Of a stretch of DNA of 64,000 nt, positions 34,436 to 43,077 are shown one piece after another (position 1 is the stretch's first letter; each line of letters begins with the position of its first letter). A model generated the notes under the pieces. The model saw only the letters and a list, made by a program, of their open reading frames with translations, searched no databases and was not told the DNA's origin. The DNA comes from Laspinema sp. D2d. Its GTDB lineage: Bacteria > Cyanobacteriota > Cyanobacteriia > Cyanobacteriales > Laspinemataceae. A program made the translations under genes and the position numbers. The DNA lies in assembly GCF_025370755.1 (NCBI RefSeq), contig NZ_JAMXFC010000003.1, forward strand, positions 124,001 to 188,000. The letters run 5' to 3'.

Positions 34436-35971
34436 CTAAGCGGCCAAATGTTGCTCAACAACTCGAACTAAATTGTCGGTCCAATAATTCGCTAGTTCCG
34501 CCGTTGCGGCTTCCACCATCACCCGAATCAAGGGTTCCGTACCGGAAGCGCGAACTAAAATCCGACCCTGATCCCCCATTGCTGTAGTTGCGCGATCAAT
34601 CGCAATTTGTACGGGTTCGCAACTTTCCCAATCCATGCGGCGATCGCGGTCTTCTACCCGCACATTCCGTAACAGTTGTGGATAGGTTTGAAAACTTTCA
34701 TCCACCATCTGCGCCAGGGAACCGCCATTTTGTCTCACCACCGTTGCTAGATGAATCGCGGTCATGACGCCATCTCCTGTTACTCCATAGTGGCGACAGA
34801 GGATGTGACCCGATTGTTCACCGCCTAACATGGACCCGGTACGCAGCATTTCTGCATGGACGTGCTGATCGCCGACGGGAGTTCGCAGGAGTTTACCGCC
34901 CAATTTTTCCCAGGCGCGTTCAAAGCCTAAGTTAGACATTACCGTAGCAACAATGGTTGAATCCGGGAGTTGACCGGACTGCTCTAGGGTATGTCCCCAC
35001 AAATATAGAATATAATCCCCATCAATTGGGCGGCCTCTATCATCCACCCCTAAGACGCGATCGGCATCACCATCAAAAGCAAATCCCATATCGGCATTGT
35101 AAGCCTTGACCGAGGATTGCAGAACATCCAGATGGGTGGAACCGCAGCCGACATTAATCCGATCGCCATCGGGGCGATCGTGCAAGCAGATAATTTCCGC
35201 CCCCAATGCCTGAAACACTTCCGGGGCCAACATCGCCGCCGCACCCCAGGCCAAATCTAAAACAATCCGCATTCCCTGTAATGGCAATTCCTCAGTTCCA
35301 TTGCCATAAATCAACGGGAGTTGTAAGGCTTTGGCATAATCCGCCACTAACTCGGGCCGATAATATTGATGTCCCCAGGCCCCAGTTCCATTCCCGGAGT
35401 CCATCTGCCCTCGGATACCGGCTTCAATCAGTTTTTGCACTACAGCCGGTAGTTTCGTCCCGTCGGATCCAAAAAACTTAATTCCATTATCCCCCGGGGG
35501 ATTGTGACTGGCGGAAATCATCACCCCGCCAATGGCTTCAGAAACGCTCGTTAAGTAAGCAACGCAGGGGGTCGGACATAAGCCCAAATTCCACACTTCT
35601 AATCCTGCCGAGGTTAGCCCCGCAGTGAGGGCCATTGCTAACATATCGCTAGAATTTCGAGAATCTTGTCCTAAAATAATTGGACCCGTTGTCCCACTTT
35701 GGGCTTTCAGGACCTGACCTGCCCAAAATCCGACCTGCAAGGCGAGGGGTGCATTCAGAAAATCTCCCACTCGTCCGCGAATTCCATCGGTCCCAAATAA
35801 GGGAGTATTGGGCAGATAAATTCCCGTTTCTACCACGCTGAGGCGATTGATGACCTCTTTACCCACAATAGGTTTGGGGTTTTGTACTGATTTAGACCCA
35901 TTCACCCCGGCGAGGGTTAAGGATGAGCCGTTTGATCCCGAGCCTTGCGTCCAGGCTGGAGTTGTTACCAT
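34436..35971 (-). CDS. glmM: Phosphoglucosamine mutase GlmM
   Basis: I start at ATG 35971 (511 residues), with GGAG about twelve bases upstream. The longer frame starts seven codons earlier at a GTG that overlaps this site. The enzyme interconverts glucosamine-6-phosphate and glucosamine-1-phosphate for peptidoglycan and lipopolysaccharide. Motifs in order are [13 protein letters not shown] near residue 58, the catalytic phosphoserine loop [20 protein letters not shown], metal loop [14 protein letters not shown], sugar-binding GGEQSGHI, and phosphate-binding [15 protein letters not shown] near the C-terminus. The roughly 55-residue variable N-terminal extension is usual in cyanobacteria. It sits among polysaccharide genes but is a housekeeping enzyme. 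Confidence 0.95.
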   Translation of the reverse strand: MVTTPAWTQGSGSNGSSLTLAGVNGSKSVQNPKPIVGKEVINRLSVVETGIYLPNTPLFGTDGIRGRVGDFLNAPLALQVGFWAGQVLKAQSGTTGPIILGQDSRNSSDMLAMALTAGLTSAGLEVWNLGLCPTPCVAYLTSVSEAIGGVMISASHNPPGDNGIKFFGSDGTKLPAVVQKLIEAGIRGQMDSGNGTGAWGHQYYRPELVADYAKALQLPLIYGNGTEELPLQGMRIVLDLAWGAAAMLAPEVFQALGAEIICLHDRPDGDRINVGCGSTHLDVLQSSVKAYNADMGFAFDGDADRVLGVDDRGRPIDGDYILYLWGHTLEQSGQLPDSTIVATVMSNLGFERAWEKLGGKLLRTPVGDQHVHAEMLRTGSMLGGEQSGHILCRHYGVTGDGVMTAIHLATVVRQNGGSLAQMVDESFQTYPQLLRNVRVEDRDRRMDWESCEPVQIAIDRATTAMGDQGRILVRASGTEPLIRVMVEAATAELANYWTDNLVRVVEQHLAA

Positions 35972-36113
35972 AAATTTATTGACTCCACACACACACCAAT
36001 ATATAGATTCACTGTGGAGAATAGCATTTCCACAGAAATATCCTACTAAACAAGAGTAAAAAGCTGAAATCCGGAGTTAAGCCGGTTAAGAGTCTCAAGA
36101 TAGTAAGGATCAC

Positions 36114-36168
36114 GGATGAATGATCAAGGATGAATTGTCGGGATTTTGTTCATCCTTGACATTCATCC
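36114..36168 (-). terminator. Long hairpin directly after the GT4 gene
   Basis: The arm 36114-36134 (starting GGATGAATGATC) and the arm 36149-36168 (ending CATTCATCC) pair over about 20 bp with a single bulge and a 14-base loop. The right arm ends two bases from the GT4 stop on the minus strand. It should terminate or protect that transcript before the glmM promoter. Confidence 0.6.
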
Positions 36169-36170
36169 TT

Positions 36171-37241
36171 TTAAAGATAGTCTTTTAAAATTTCTCCTGT
36201 GGAGATTCCGGTTTTAGACCAACTAAATTGACTGGCACGGGCTAGACCCAGTTCCCGGAGGCGCGATCGCGTAGTTGCACCCAGGGCCACTGCCAGCATG
36301 GCACTGGAAATTTCTCGAATATTGTACGGATCAACTAAGATTCCTGCATCCCCGGTTACTTCCGGCAGCGAAGACCGATTTGAGGTGATTACCGGGGTCC
36401 CACAGGCCATTGCTTCTAAAACAGGCAAACCAAATCCCTCCCACAGGGAAGGAAAGACCAAGGCGATCGCCTGATTCATCAATACCGGCAATTTCTCATA
36501 AGGGACATATTCCAGAAATTTCACTCGTTCAGATAATCCTAACTCTTTGACCTGTTCCTGGAGGGCGGGAGTATAGCGCGGATCAGGAGAACCGGCTAAC
36601 CATAATTCATACTCTGAACCCTCGGCGAGACTCGCAAAGGCTTCTATTAATCGATGCAGATTTTTATAAGGGTCACAGCGACCGACATAGAGGAAATAAT
36701 TACTCACAGGTAAGTTTAAAAATTTAAAATTATCCGCATCATATCCCAAGGGAATCGGGGTAATTTTATCGGGCGATATTTTACAAAAATTACTAATATC
36801 CCGGGCCGTGGAAATGGAGTTGCAGACAATGTGAGTCGCTTGCTGCAAGACTAGGGGAATATAATAGCGATGATAATAGGTTAAGGGAGAGCGTTTGTTG
36901 GGAAAGCGCAGGGGAATAAAATCATGAACCATCACCACCGACCGACAGCTTGAAAACAAGGGGGCTTCGGGCACTGGGGAGAACAGCAGTTGCGATCGCA
37001 GGCTTTTATAAATTTTAGGGAGATGTTGTTGAGTCCACCACAACCGCTTTAGATGCCCTTTCTTTCCATAATCTGGGGTTAAATCTTCTGGAACTAAATA
37101 ACAATTATAAGGAGCTAATTCCCGCCCGATTAATAAAGTCGGCTCCAAAGGGGTCAGATAAGGGACAATTTGATTCGCATAAGTGGTAATTCCCGTGGGT
37201 TGGGGAATCAAAAATGATAGATTAATGGACAGGGAAGACAA
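36171..37241 (-). CDS. Family 4 glycosyltransferase
   Basis: This 356-residue GT-B enzyme begins with INLSFLIPQPTGITTYANQI, the acceptor-domain opening of mannosyl/rhamnosyltransferase-like GT4 proteins. It has the nucleotide-sugar domain YFLYVGRCDPYKNLHRLIEAF and the donor motif EGFGLPVLEAMACGTPVITS. The start codon in frame is TTG at 37241, since no ATG precedes the conserved strand. It is probably involved in exopolysaccharide or glycan assembly together with the neighbouring GT2 gene (64 bases upstream on the same strand) and the rhamnose genes. The sugar is unknown. Confidence 0.88.
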   Translation of the reverse strand: MSSLSINLSFLIPQPTGITTYANQIVPYLTPLEPTLLIGRELAPYNCYLVPEDLTPDYGKKGHLKRLWWTQQHLPKIYKSLRSQLLFSPVPEAPLFSSCRSVVMVHDFIPLRFPNKRSPLTYYHRYYIPLVLQQATHIVCNSISTARDISNFCKISPDKITPIPLGYDADNFKFLNLPVSNYFLYVGRCDPYKNLHRLIEAFASLAEGSEYELWLAGSPDPRYTPALQEQVKELGLSERVKFLEYVPYEKLPVLMNQAIALVFPSLWEGFGLPVLEAMACGTPVITSNRSSLPEVTGDAGILVDPYNIREISSAMLAVALGATTRSRLRELGLARASQFSWSKTGISTGEILKDYL

Positions 37242-37304
37242 GAGCGTACACCTCGGATTTTTTGCGTGACGTCCAACTACAGGTCAAGAGCGAACACGAG
37301 TGTT

Positions 37305-38207
37305 TTATCCAAAGTAAACATCCGAACCTCTCAGTTTTAGGGCAGAGAGTGCAGATTGGACTAGGGGCGATCGCTGACAATATTGGGCCAATCCCGCAAA
37401 CTTTCCCCAGGCAATCTCCGGCTTAATAAAAATTAGAATGAAGGCATGGGCAATTAAGCGGAACAATCGACCCATTAAAACTCGTTTTGGACTGTATTTT
37501 TCCATTGTTCTTAAATAACTGTAGGTGCTGTGTTTGAACTTCTGTTTAACCTGGGTATCTGCAATGGAAGACGGAGAATGAATCAGGCTTAATTTGGGCG
37601 TCACCCCAATAATATGGCCTTGGGCGGCATAGCGTCTGCAAAAATCAAAATCTTCATAATAGAGAAAGTAATCGGGGTCAAAAGTCGGACATTCCGAAAA
37701 CTGTCCCAAATTAATTAATAAACTGCAACCCGTTACCCAATCACAAGGGACATAATCAAGATCCGCCTCCAGACTCAACAGGTTTTTTTCCAGAATTGCA
37801 CCCTGACTCGGAATAAATACCCCACCTGCAAACCACAGGGTTCCGGTGGGTTCATAAACAATTGTACCTAAAATGGACACTTCGGGATTCGCGGCAAATA
37901 AATTGGGGACTTTTTCCCATCCTGCTGATCCCAGGAGGGTATCCGGATTGATTAACCAGACAATCCCTTGGGAGTTTTGCTGATACACCCAATCCAGTCC
38001 CAGATTGCACCCCGCCCCAAATCCGACATTCTCCCCAGACTCCAAAATCACCGTAGACTCGCGTTCCACCTGGTAAATTGAGTCATCTTCCGGTGAATTA
38101 TTAACAATAATCACCTGATAGTCCAGGGTGGAACTGTCCTCAATGGATTGAATTAATTGCTCAACTAACTCGGTAGAATAATAATTAACCGTTACAAAAT
38201 AAAGCAC
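37305..38207 (-). CDS. Family 2 glycosyltransferase, rhamnosyltransferase-like
   Basis: This 300-residue GT-A enzyme starts with GTG at 38207. The first strand FVTVNYYSTELVEQLIQSIE, the ENVGFGAGCNLGLDW block and the metal site WLINPDTLLG are typical of the rhamnosyltransferase branch (WbbL/RfbN-like) of GT2. YYEDFDFCRRYAAQGH holds the catalytic Asp/Glu. A C-terminal amphipathic segment near residue 250 may tether it to the membrane. It lies between rmlA (upstream, 97 bases) and the GT4 gene, so use of dTDP-rhamnose as donor is a reasonable inference. Confidence 0.85.
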   Translation of the reverse strand: MLYFVTVNYYSTELVEQLIQSIEDSSTLDYQVIIVNNSPEDDSIYQVERESTVILESGENVGFGAGCNLGLDWVYQQNSQGIVWLINPDTLLGSAGWEKVPNLFAANPEVSILGTIVYEPTGTLWFAGGVFIPSQGAILEKNLLSLEADLDYVPCDWVTGCSLLINLGQFSECPTFDPDYFLYYEDFDFCRRYAAQGHIIGVTPKLSLIHSPSSIADTQVKQKFKHSTYSYLRTMEKYSPKRVLMGRLFRLIAHAFILIFIKPEIAWGKFAGLAQYCQRSPLVQSALSALKLRGSDVYFG

Positions 38208-38304
38208 CTGGATTGAGATTCCATCGAGTGATTGACCAATTGAACTGGGAGGAAGGATAACCTATCCAAATTTTGATTTATCTTTTATCCTTCATCCGGA
38301 CCGA

Positions 38305-39378
38305 TTAGGGTAATTCAATTTGAGAATCATCACCAATCATAAACCGGAGGGCTTTGGGACGCCGGGGGGCGACGGTCAATTGTGCTCGTCTTCCAATCAC
38401 ACTATCCACCAATCGTTGATGAATGCCCATGATTTGAGCGCTATGCAACACCACACTATGTTCTAAATCCGCTTCGATTAACTTCACATGATCGGCGATG
38501 CTGCTATAAGGACCAATGAAGCAATTTTCCAAATAACAATTTTCGCCAATAATCACGGGACCGCGAATGGAACTGTTAATCACTTTCGTTCCCGCCCCTA
38601 TTTGGACCCGCCCAATAATGTGACTATGGTCATCTACTTCGGCATGATTTTGGGCCACTAATTGCGTATCCAGAATGATGCGATTGGCTTCAAGTAGGTC
38701 ATCTTTTTTCCCGGTATCCAACCACCAACCCTCTAGGGTACAGGATTCCACCAAGGTTTCCCAGTCGATCAAACGTTGAATGGCATCGGTAATTTCCAAC
38801 TCTCCTCGGGCGGAGGGTTGGATATTGGCGATCGCCTCGTGAATCTGGGGCGAAAAAAAGTAAATCCCGACTAAAGCTAAATTAGACGGCGGGTCTTTAG
38901 GTTTTTCAACTAATTGTAAAACCTTCCCTTTTTCATCCACCTTTGCCACCCCAAATGCGCTGGGATTTAAGACGGGACGTAGTAGGATTAAAGCATCTAA
39001 TTGTTCTTCTTTAAACTTGTCCAAAAACGGATTCAGGGGCCTTTGGATCAGGTTATCTCCGAGATACATAATAAACGGAACATCCCCTAAAAATGGCCGA
39101 GCGATTTTTACCGCATGAGCTAAACCGGCGGGTTGTTCCTGCAAAATATAAGTAATCTTCGCACCGAAGCGATCGCCATTTCCGGTCAGGGATTTCACCT
39201 CTTCCCCGGTTTCTGGACTGATAATAATGCCAATATCCGTAATTCCAGCGGCCACAATTCCTTCAATGCCATACCATAGAATCGGCTTATTGGCAACCGG
39301 CACGAGCTGTTTAGCACCGGAGTAGGTTAGGGGTCGCAGGCGGGTACCTTTTCCACCAGAAAGAATTAGTGCTTTCAT
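38305..39378 (-). CDS. rfbA: Glucose-1-phosphate thymidylyltransferase, long form (RmlA-type)
   Basis: I start at ATG 39378 (357 residues), with GAGG about eight bases upstream. The open frame extends 29 codons further but that part reads a decayed rmlD fragment in another frame. The nucleotidyltransferase domain (about 1-235) starts MKALILSGGKGTRLRPLTYS and includes FIMYLGDNLI and ALVGIYFFSP. A left-handed beta-helix tail (about 250-345, HSHIIGRVQIGAGTKVIN and following) makes it the long, StrD-like form. It makes dTDP-glucose from glucose-1-phosphate and dTTP, the first step to dTDP-rhamnose. rmlC and rmlD are 2.8 kb away; rmlB is not in the window. Confidence 0.9.
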   Translation of the reverse strand: MKALILSGGKGTRLRPLTYSGAKQLVPVANKPILWYGIEGIVAAGITDIGIIISPETGEEVKSLTGNGDRFGAKITYILQEQPAGLAHAVKIARPFLGDVPFIMYLGDNLIQRPLNPFLDKFKEEQLDALILLRPVLNPSAFGVAKVDEKGKVLQLVEKPKDPPSNLALVGIYFFSPQIHEAIANIQPSARGELEITDAIQRLIDWETLVESCTLEGWWLDTGKKDDLLEANRIILDTQLVAQNHAEVDDHSHIIGRVQIGAGTKVINSSIRGPVIIGENCYLENCFIGPYSSIADHVKLIEADLEHSVVLHSAQIMGIHQRLVDSVIGRRAQLTVAPRRPKALRFMIGDDSQIELP

Positions 39379-39385
39379 CTCAAAC

Positions 39386-39503
39386 GCCTCAAATCTCGCG
39401 GTCTGTCTCGGAGTTCCTGTCGCCAGTGCGGGGGATAAGTTCCCTACACTGAGGCTATTCTGCATCAGGATATCACCGAATGGCTTATGTTATTCGGCTG
39501 GAA
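39386..39503 (-). pseudogene. Decayed 3' fragment of a second rmlD
   Basis: On the minus strand this stretch repeats the end of the intact rmlD gene (41331 to about 41440). Around 39421-39444 the DNA is nearly identical. In the rmlD frame it reads GTYPPHWRQELR-RD, against GTYPPHWRQGLRQMLRDFSR in the intact copy. An in-frame TAG replaces the Leu codon just before GTYPP (RIASV*G against KIAATLG), and a one-base insertion lies further upstream. Homology fades near 39503. It lies directly before the rmlA start, so an rmlD-rmlA junction once existed here. Confidence 0.75.
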
Positions 39504-40001
39504 AGAGCCAATTCAGGAGCGATCGCCCCAGAACTCGGATAGCGATTGGCCCTATAGAGCGGAAATCGGCTCCTATCGCCAACTTCAACCCTCTTAATCA
39601 TGAGTGATAATTATAATTTTCTATTCTTAGAAAACTTATTGATAAAAACTAAATCAAGAAGTAATTTTCAATCTAAAACTAGAACTTAACAAGATTTTCT
39701 AATAAAAGATATTAAGATTTCTGATTACCAGCACCCTTCAGAGCCAAGCAACGGATGGTAAAATTATTGTCATAGTTTCTTGACTCTTTTAGAATCCTTT
39801 CTCGAAGAAATTGCACCCTTTCCCATAAAAACCCGATTTTATCGTCAAAATTTTCTGAAAGCCCTGCTAACTTTTAGACGTCAAACCCGGTGAGAGCGGG
39901 TGCAATACGGCTGCTTCCATCATGGAGGGAGTGAGCCTATTTTTTCAACGTTTTAATTCAAATACTCAGGGCTTGTAGTGAAGTTAAAAGAGCTAAAATT
40001 C
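39504..40001. other. AT-rich intergenic region before the MFS gene
   Basis: About 500 bases between the rmlD remnant and the MFS gene. The stretch 39600-39730 is markedly AT-rich. I see no ORF, RNA gene or repeat. It must hold the promoters of the divergent rmlA and MFS genes. Confidence 0.4.
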
Positions 40002-41270
40002 ATGCCAAATCGCCCACCAAATTTTGAGCAACGGCCTCATACTGAAGCAGCCGATCGCACAATTCGTCTGAAACAGCATAAAAATCTGTTTACCTTATTA
40101 TCGATCGCTGCGGGTTTAATTTTTCTTCAGGGATACATGATCGCTCCCCTGATTCCCCGTTTAGCAGAAGTCTTTAATGTTCCGGTTCAGGAAATCGGGT
40201 TTATTGTCCCCACTTATATGCTATCTTACGCCCTGATGGCATTATTCTACGGGGTGATTTCTGATCGCTTTGGACGATGGCCTGTTATTCGTTTGTCCTT
40301 GGCAATTTTTGTGATTTGCACCGCCTTAACCGCTACAGCTCAAACCTCATCACAAATGGCAATGTGGCGGTTGCTCACCGGAATTGGAGCAAGTGGTGTG
40401 ATTCCCCTGACTTTTGCATTAATTGCTGATTTATTCCCCTTTGAACAAAGGGGCAGTAAACTCGGATTAGTCTTTGCAGCAATGGAAGGCGGAATGGCCG
40501 CCGGTTCTGCCGGGGGTGCCATTTTGGAACCGTTTGTGGGGTGGCGATCGCTCTTTGTGGGAACCGCTATTTTAGCCGCTTTCGTACTCTGGCGGATGAA
40601 TCGTTACGGTGACTTATTTGACACTTCCCCCCCAAAAAACCTCCCCTCTATTCGCCAAATATTTGGGGGATATCGTCAGATTTTAAGCAGTTTTCGGGGA
40701 CAGCGGACTTATGCTTATGTGTTGTGGAATGGCATCTATCATTCCGGTGTTTATACCTGGTTGGGATTGTACTTGTCCCAACGCTATCAAATGGATGCTT
40801 TAACCATTGGTTTGACGATTTTAGGCTACGGTATTCCCGGGTTGCTATTGAGTTCCTTGATTGGTCATGCGGTGGATCGGTGGGGGCGTCGTTGGCTGAT
40901 TCCGTCAGGGTTAGTCATGTCTGCCTTAGCTGGAATTGTCATGATTTTTGAAATTCCTGCCAATGTAACCACCGTAGCGGTTTTGGTTTTATCCTTGGGT
41001 TATGACCTGACTCATCCTTTATTTGTTGGAATTGTGACAGACTTAGGGGATGACAATAATTTGGGTCAAACAATGGGACTCAAAGTCTTTACTTTGTTTA
41101 CTGGATTTGGGATCGGCAGCTTAATTTTTGGAGAGTTACTCAACTTTGGATTTGAGGTGTCTCTGACCATTTTTGGTGGCATTCAGTTGATTGCCGGTTT
41201 GATTGCTGTTCTGCTGTTCTGGCAAGAAGTTCCCTCTCAACCCATCCAACCCCTCGGGGAAGAGGGGTAA
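40002..41270 (+). CDS. Major facilitator superfamily transporter
   Basis: This protein has 422 residues from ATG 40002, with an alternative in-frame GTG at 39978. It has twelve predicted helices. The MFS loop 2-3 signature is GVISDRFGRWPVIRLSLAIF, with the related motif in the second half VDRWGRRWLIPSGL. Helix 1 begins near residue 30 after a polar N-terminus. It resembles drug/sugar efflux permeases of the DHA1 type, but the substrate is unknown. It is the only plus-strand gene in the polysaccharide region and lies between the intact rmlD and its decayed copy, which suggests that it arrived by insertion or rearrangement. Confidence 0.88.
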   Translation: MPNRPPNFEQRPHTEAADRTIRLKQHKNLFTLLSIAAGLIFLQGYMIAPLIPRLAEVFNVPVQEIGFIVPTYMLSYALMALFYGVISDRFGRWPVIRLSLAIFVICTALTATAQTSSQMAMWRLLTGIGASGVIPLTFALIADLFPFEQRGSKLGLVFAAMEGGMAAGSAGGAILEPFVGWRSLFVGTAILAAFVLWRMNRYGDLFDTSPPKNLPSIRQIFGGYRQILSSFRGQRTYAYVLWNGIYHSGVYTWLGLYLSQRYQMDALTIGLTILGYGIPGLLLSSLIGHAVDRWGRRWLIPSGLVMSALAGIVMIFEIPANVTTVAVLVLSLGYDLTHPLFVGIVTDLGDDNNLGQTMGLKVFTLFTGFGIGSLIFGELLNFGFEVSLTIFGGIQLIAGLIAVLLFWQEVPSQPIQPLGEEG

Positions 41271-41327
41271 ATATAGACAGAGGGAAGGGGATAAATGGCG
41301 GTTTAAAGTGCAATTCCCAGGGGGAAT

Positions 41328-42197
41328 TTAACGGCTGAAATCTCGCAGCATTTGTCGGAGTCCCTGTCGCCAGTGAGGGGGATAAGTTCCCAAAGTTGCG
41401 GCGATTTTAGCCAGGGAGAGGACCGAATAGGCAGGACGACGGGCGGGAGTGGGATACTCTGCGGTAGAAATAGGCTTCACCCGCTGGATTTGTAGGGGAA
41501 AACCCAGGGCCTGGGCTTCTTCAAAGATGGCGATCGCAAAATCGTACCAACTGGCAACCCCGCTATTGGTGTAATGGTAAGTACCCGAGGGAATTGCCAA
41601 CTGAATCATAGAGGCGATCGCCGCTGCTAAATCCCCAGTCCAAGTCGGACTCCCCACTTGATCCGTTACCACCCCTAATTCCTCCCGTTGGGACCCCAAG
41701 CGCAGCATCGTCTTCACAAAATTACCAGAACCCCCGGTACCATAAACCCAAGCGGTTCTGAGGATAATCGCATCTCCTCCCACCTGTCGAATTGCTTCCT
41801 CCCCAGCGAGTTTGGATGCGCCATATTGTCCGATCGCATGGGTGGCATCGGTTTCGCGATAGGGATGAGACTGAGTACCATCAAACACATAATCCGTGGA
41901 CACATGAATCAACCGCGCCCCCAATTGATGGCACTCATCCGCCAGAATTCCCACCCCAGTGCCATTAATCGCCATTGCCAGTTCCGGTTCACTTTCCGCT
42001 TTATCCACCGCTGTATAGGCAGCACAATTGACAACCACTTGAGGTTTAACCGCTGCCATGACTTGACGGATCGAGTTGGGGTTGGCTAAATCCAGAGTTT
42101 GGCGATCGCACCCCGTCACCTCTCCCACCGCCTGAAGAATGGGAGACAATTCCTGTCCCAATTGACCCGTAATCCCGGTTAATAAAATCTGGGTCAT
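41328..42197 (-). CDS. rfbD: dTDP-4-dehydrorhamnose reductase RmlD
   Basis: This protein has 289 residues from ATG 42197. This ATG overlaps the rmlC stop as ATGA, a strong sign of translational coupling; the longer open frame (to 42278) reads rmlC sequence out of frame. It is a short-chain dehydrogenase fold with nucleotide motif ILLTGITGQLGQELSP at the N-terminus, VNCAAYTAVDKAESEPE, the substrate-site block STDYVFDGTQSHPYRETD and the catalytic YGASKLAGEE. It reduces dTDP-4-keto-rhamnose to dTDP-L-rhamnose. Its last 37 codons are duplicated as a decayed remnant at 39386-39503. Confidence 0.95.
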   Translation of the reverse strand: MTQILLTGITGQLGQELSPILQAVGEVTGCDRQTLDLANPNSIRQVMAAVKPQVVVNCAAYTAVDKAESEPELAMAINGTGVGILADECHQLGARLIHVSTDYVFDGTQSHPYRETDATHAIGQYGASKLAGEEAIRQVGGDAIILRTAWVYGTGGSGNFVKTMLRLGSQREELGVVTDQVGSPTWTGDLAAAIASMIQLAIPSGTYHYTNSGVASWYDFAIAIFEEAQALGFPLQIQRVKPISTAEYPTPARRPAYSVLSLAKIAATLGTYPPHWRQGLRQMLRDFSR

Positions 42198-42742
42198 GCA
42201 AACACTTCCGCATCTTTCAAACGCAGACCCGCTTGATCTTTTTCCGATAAAATCGGCGTGGCACCATTCAAGGGCCAATCGATGCCCAAATCTGGATCAT
42301 TCCACAGAATACAACGTTCATGCTGTGGGGCGTAATATTCCGTGGTTTTGTACAACACTTCCGCCATTTCCGACACCACCAGAAAACCGTGAGCAAATCC
42401 GGGTGGAATCCAGAACTGGCGGTGGTTTTCGCCAGTGAGGAGACAACCGGCCCATTGTCCAAAGGTGGGAGAGTCTTTGCGAATGTCCACCGCCACATCA
42501 AACACGGCACCCACCACGACGCGCAGTAGTTTTCCTTGGGGCTGTTGAATTTGGTAATGTAGACCGCGCAGGACATTTTGACGCGATCGCGAATGGTTAT
42601 CTTGGACAAACTCTGCGGTGATGCCAGTTTTTTCCGCAAAGGTGCGTTGGTTATAACTTTCCAAGAAAAAACCGCGATCGTCGCCGAAAACTTTCGGTTC
42701 GATAATCACGACATCAGCAATATCAGTGGGAATTATGTTCAT
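42194..42742 (-). CDS. rfbC: dTDP-4-dehydrorhamnose 3,5-epimerase RmlC
   Basis: This 182-residue cupin epimerase shows DVVIIEPKVFGDDRGFFLES at the N-terminus, the catalytic His in VLRGLHYQIQQPQGKLLRVV, DVAVDIRKDSPTFG, and IPPGFAHGFLVVSE near residue 115, followed by the catalytic Tyr in YKTTEYYAP. Full length. It provides the substrate of RmlD, with which it shares a 4-base stop/start overlap. The 335-base gap upstream (42743-43077), shared with the divergent sensor kinase gene, carries the promoter but no other recognisable element apart from the hairpin at 43053. Confidence 0.95.
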   Translation of the reverse strand: MNIIPTDIADVVIIEPKVFGDDRGFFLESYNQRTFAEKTGITAEFVQDNHSRSRQNVLRGLHYQIQQPQGKLLRVVVGAVFDVAVDIRKDSPTFGQWAGCLLTGENHRQFWIPPGFAHGFLVVSEMAEVLYKTTEYYAPQHERCILWNDPDLGIDWPLNGATPILSEKDQAGLRLKDAEVFA

Positions 42743-43052
42743 TAAAAATTCTCAGGGATAGCAACCGGGAGTTTTCTGGTTTAAACTCAGCCGTTAGTCA
42801 ATTTATCAGAATTGCTCACCTTTAAACCGCGCGGTTTAAAAATTAGCAGTTATTTTCCAGTTCGTTAAACTCTAAGGTGGAGTGGCTCAAAAGACCCATC
42901 CAGGGACTGTGTTAACCCGGTCATTTTCAAGGACACAGAGGGACCTGGAGGGAGGGCGCTATCGAATTGAAGGTTCAGGGTAGCCATTGGCGTTCCTGAT
43001 CCCAAGGGGTCAAGGATCAAGATCGTGTACGTTCCTCTAGTCGGTAGTTTCC

Positions 43053-43072
43053 ATAAACGCTTTCGCGTTTAT
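43053..43072 (+). promoter_or_regulatory. Hairpin just before the sensor-cyclase start codon
   Basis: ATAAACGC (43053-43060), loop TTTC, and GCGTTTAT (43065-43072) form a perfect 8-bp stem ending five bases before the ATG at 43078. No Shine-Dalgarno is visible. In RNA it would cover the ribosome landing site and could limit translation. Confidence 0.45.
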
Positions 43073-43077
43073 CCTGT

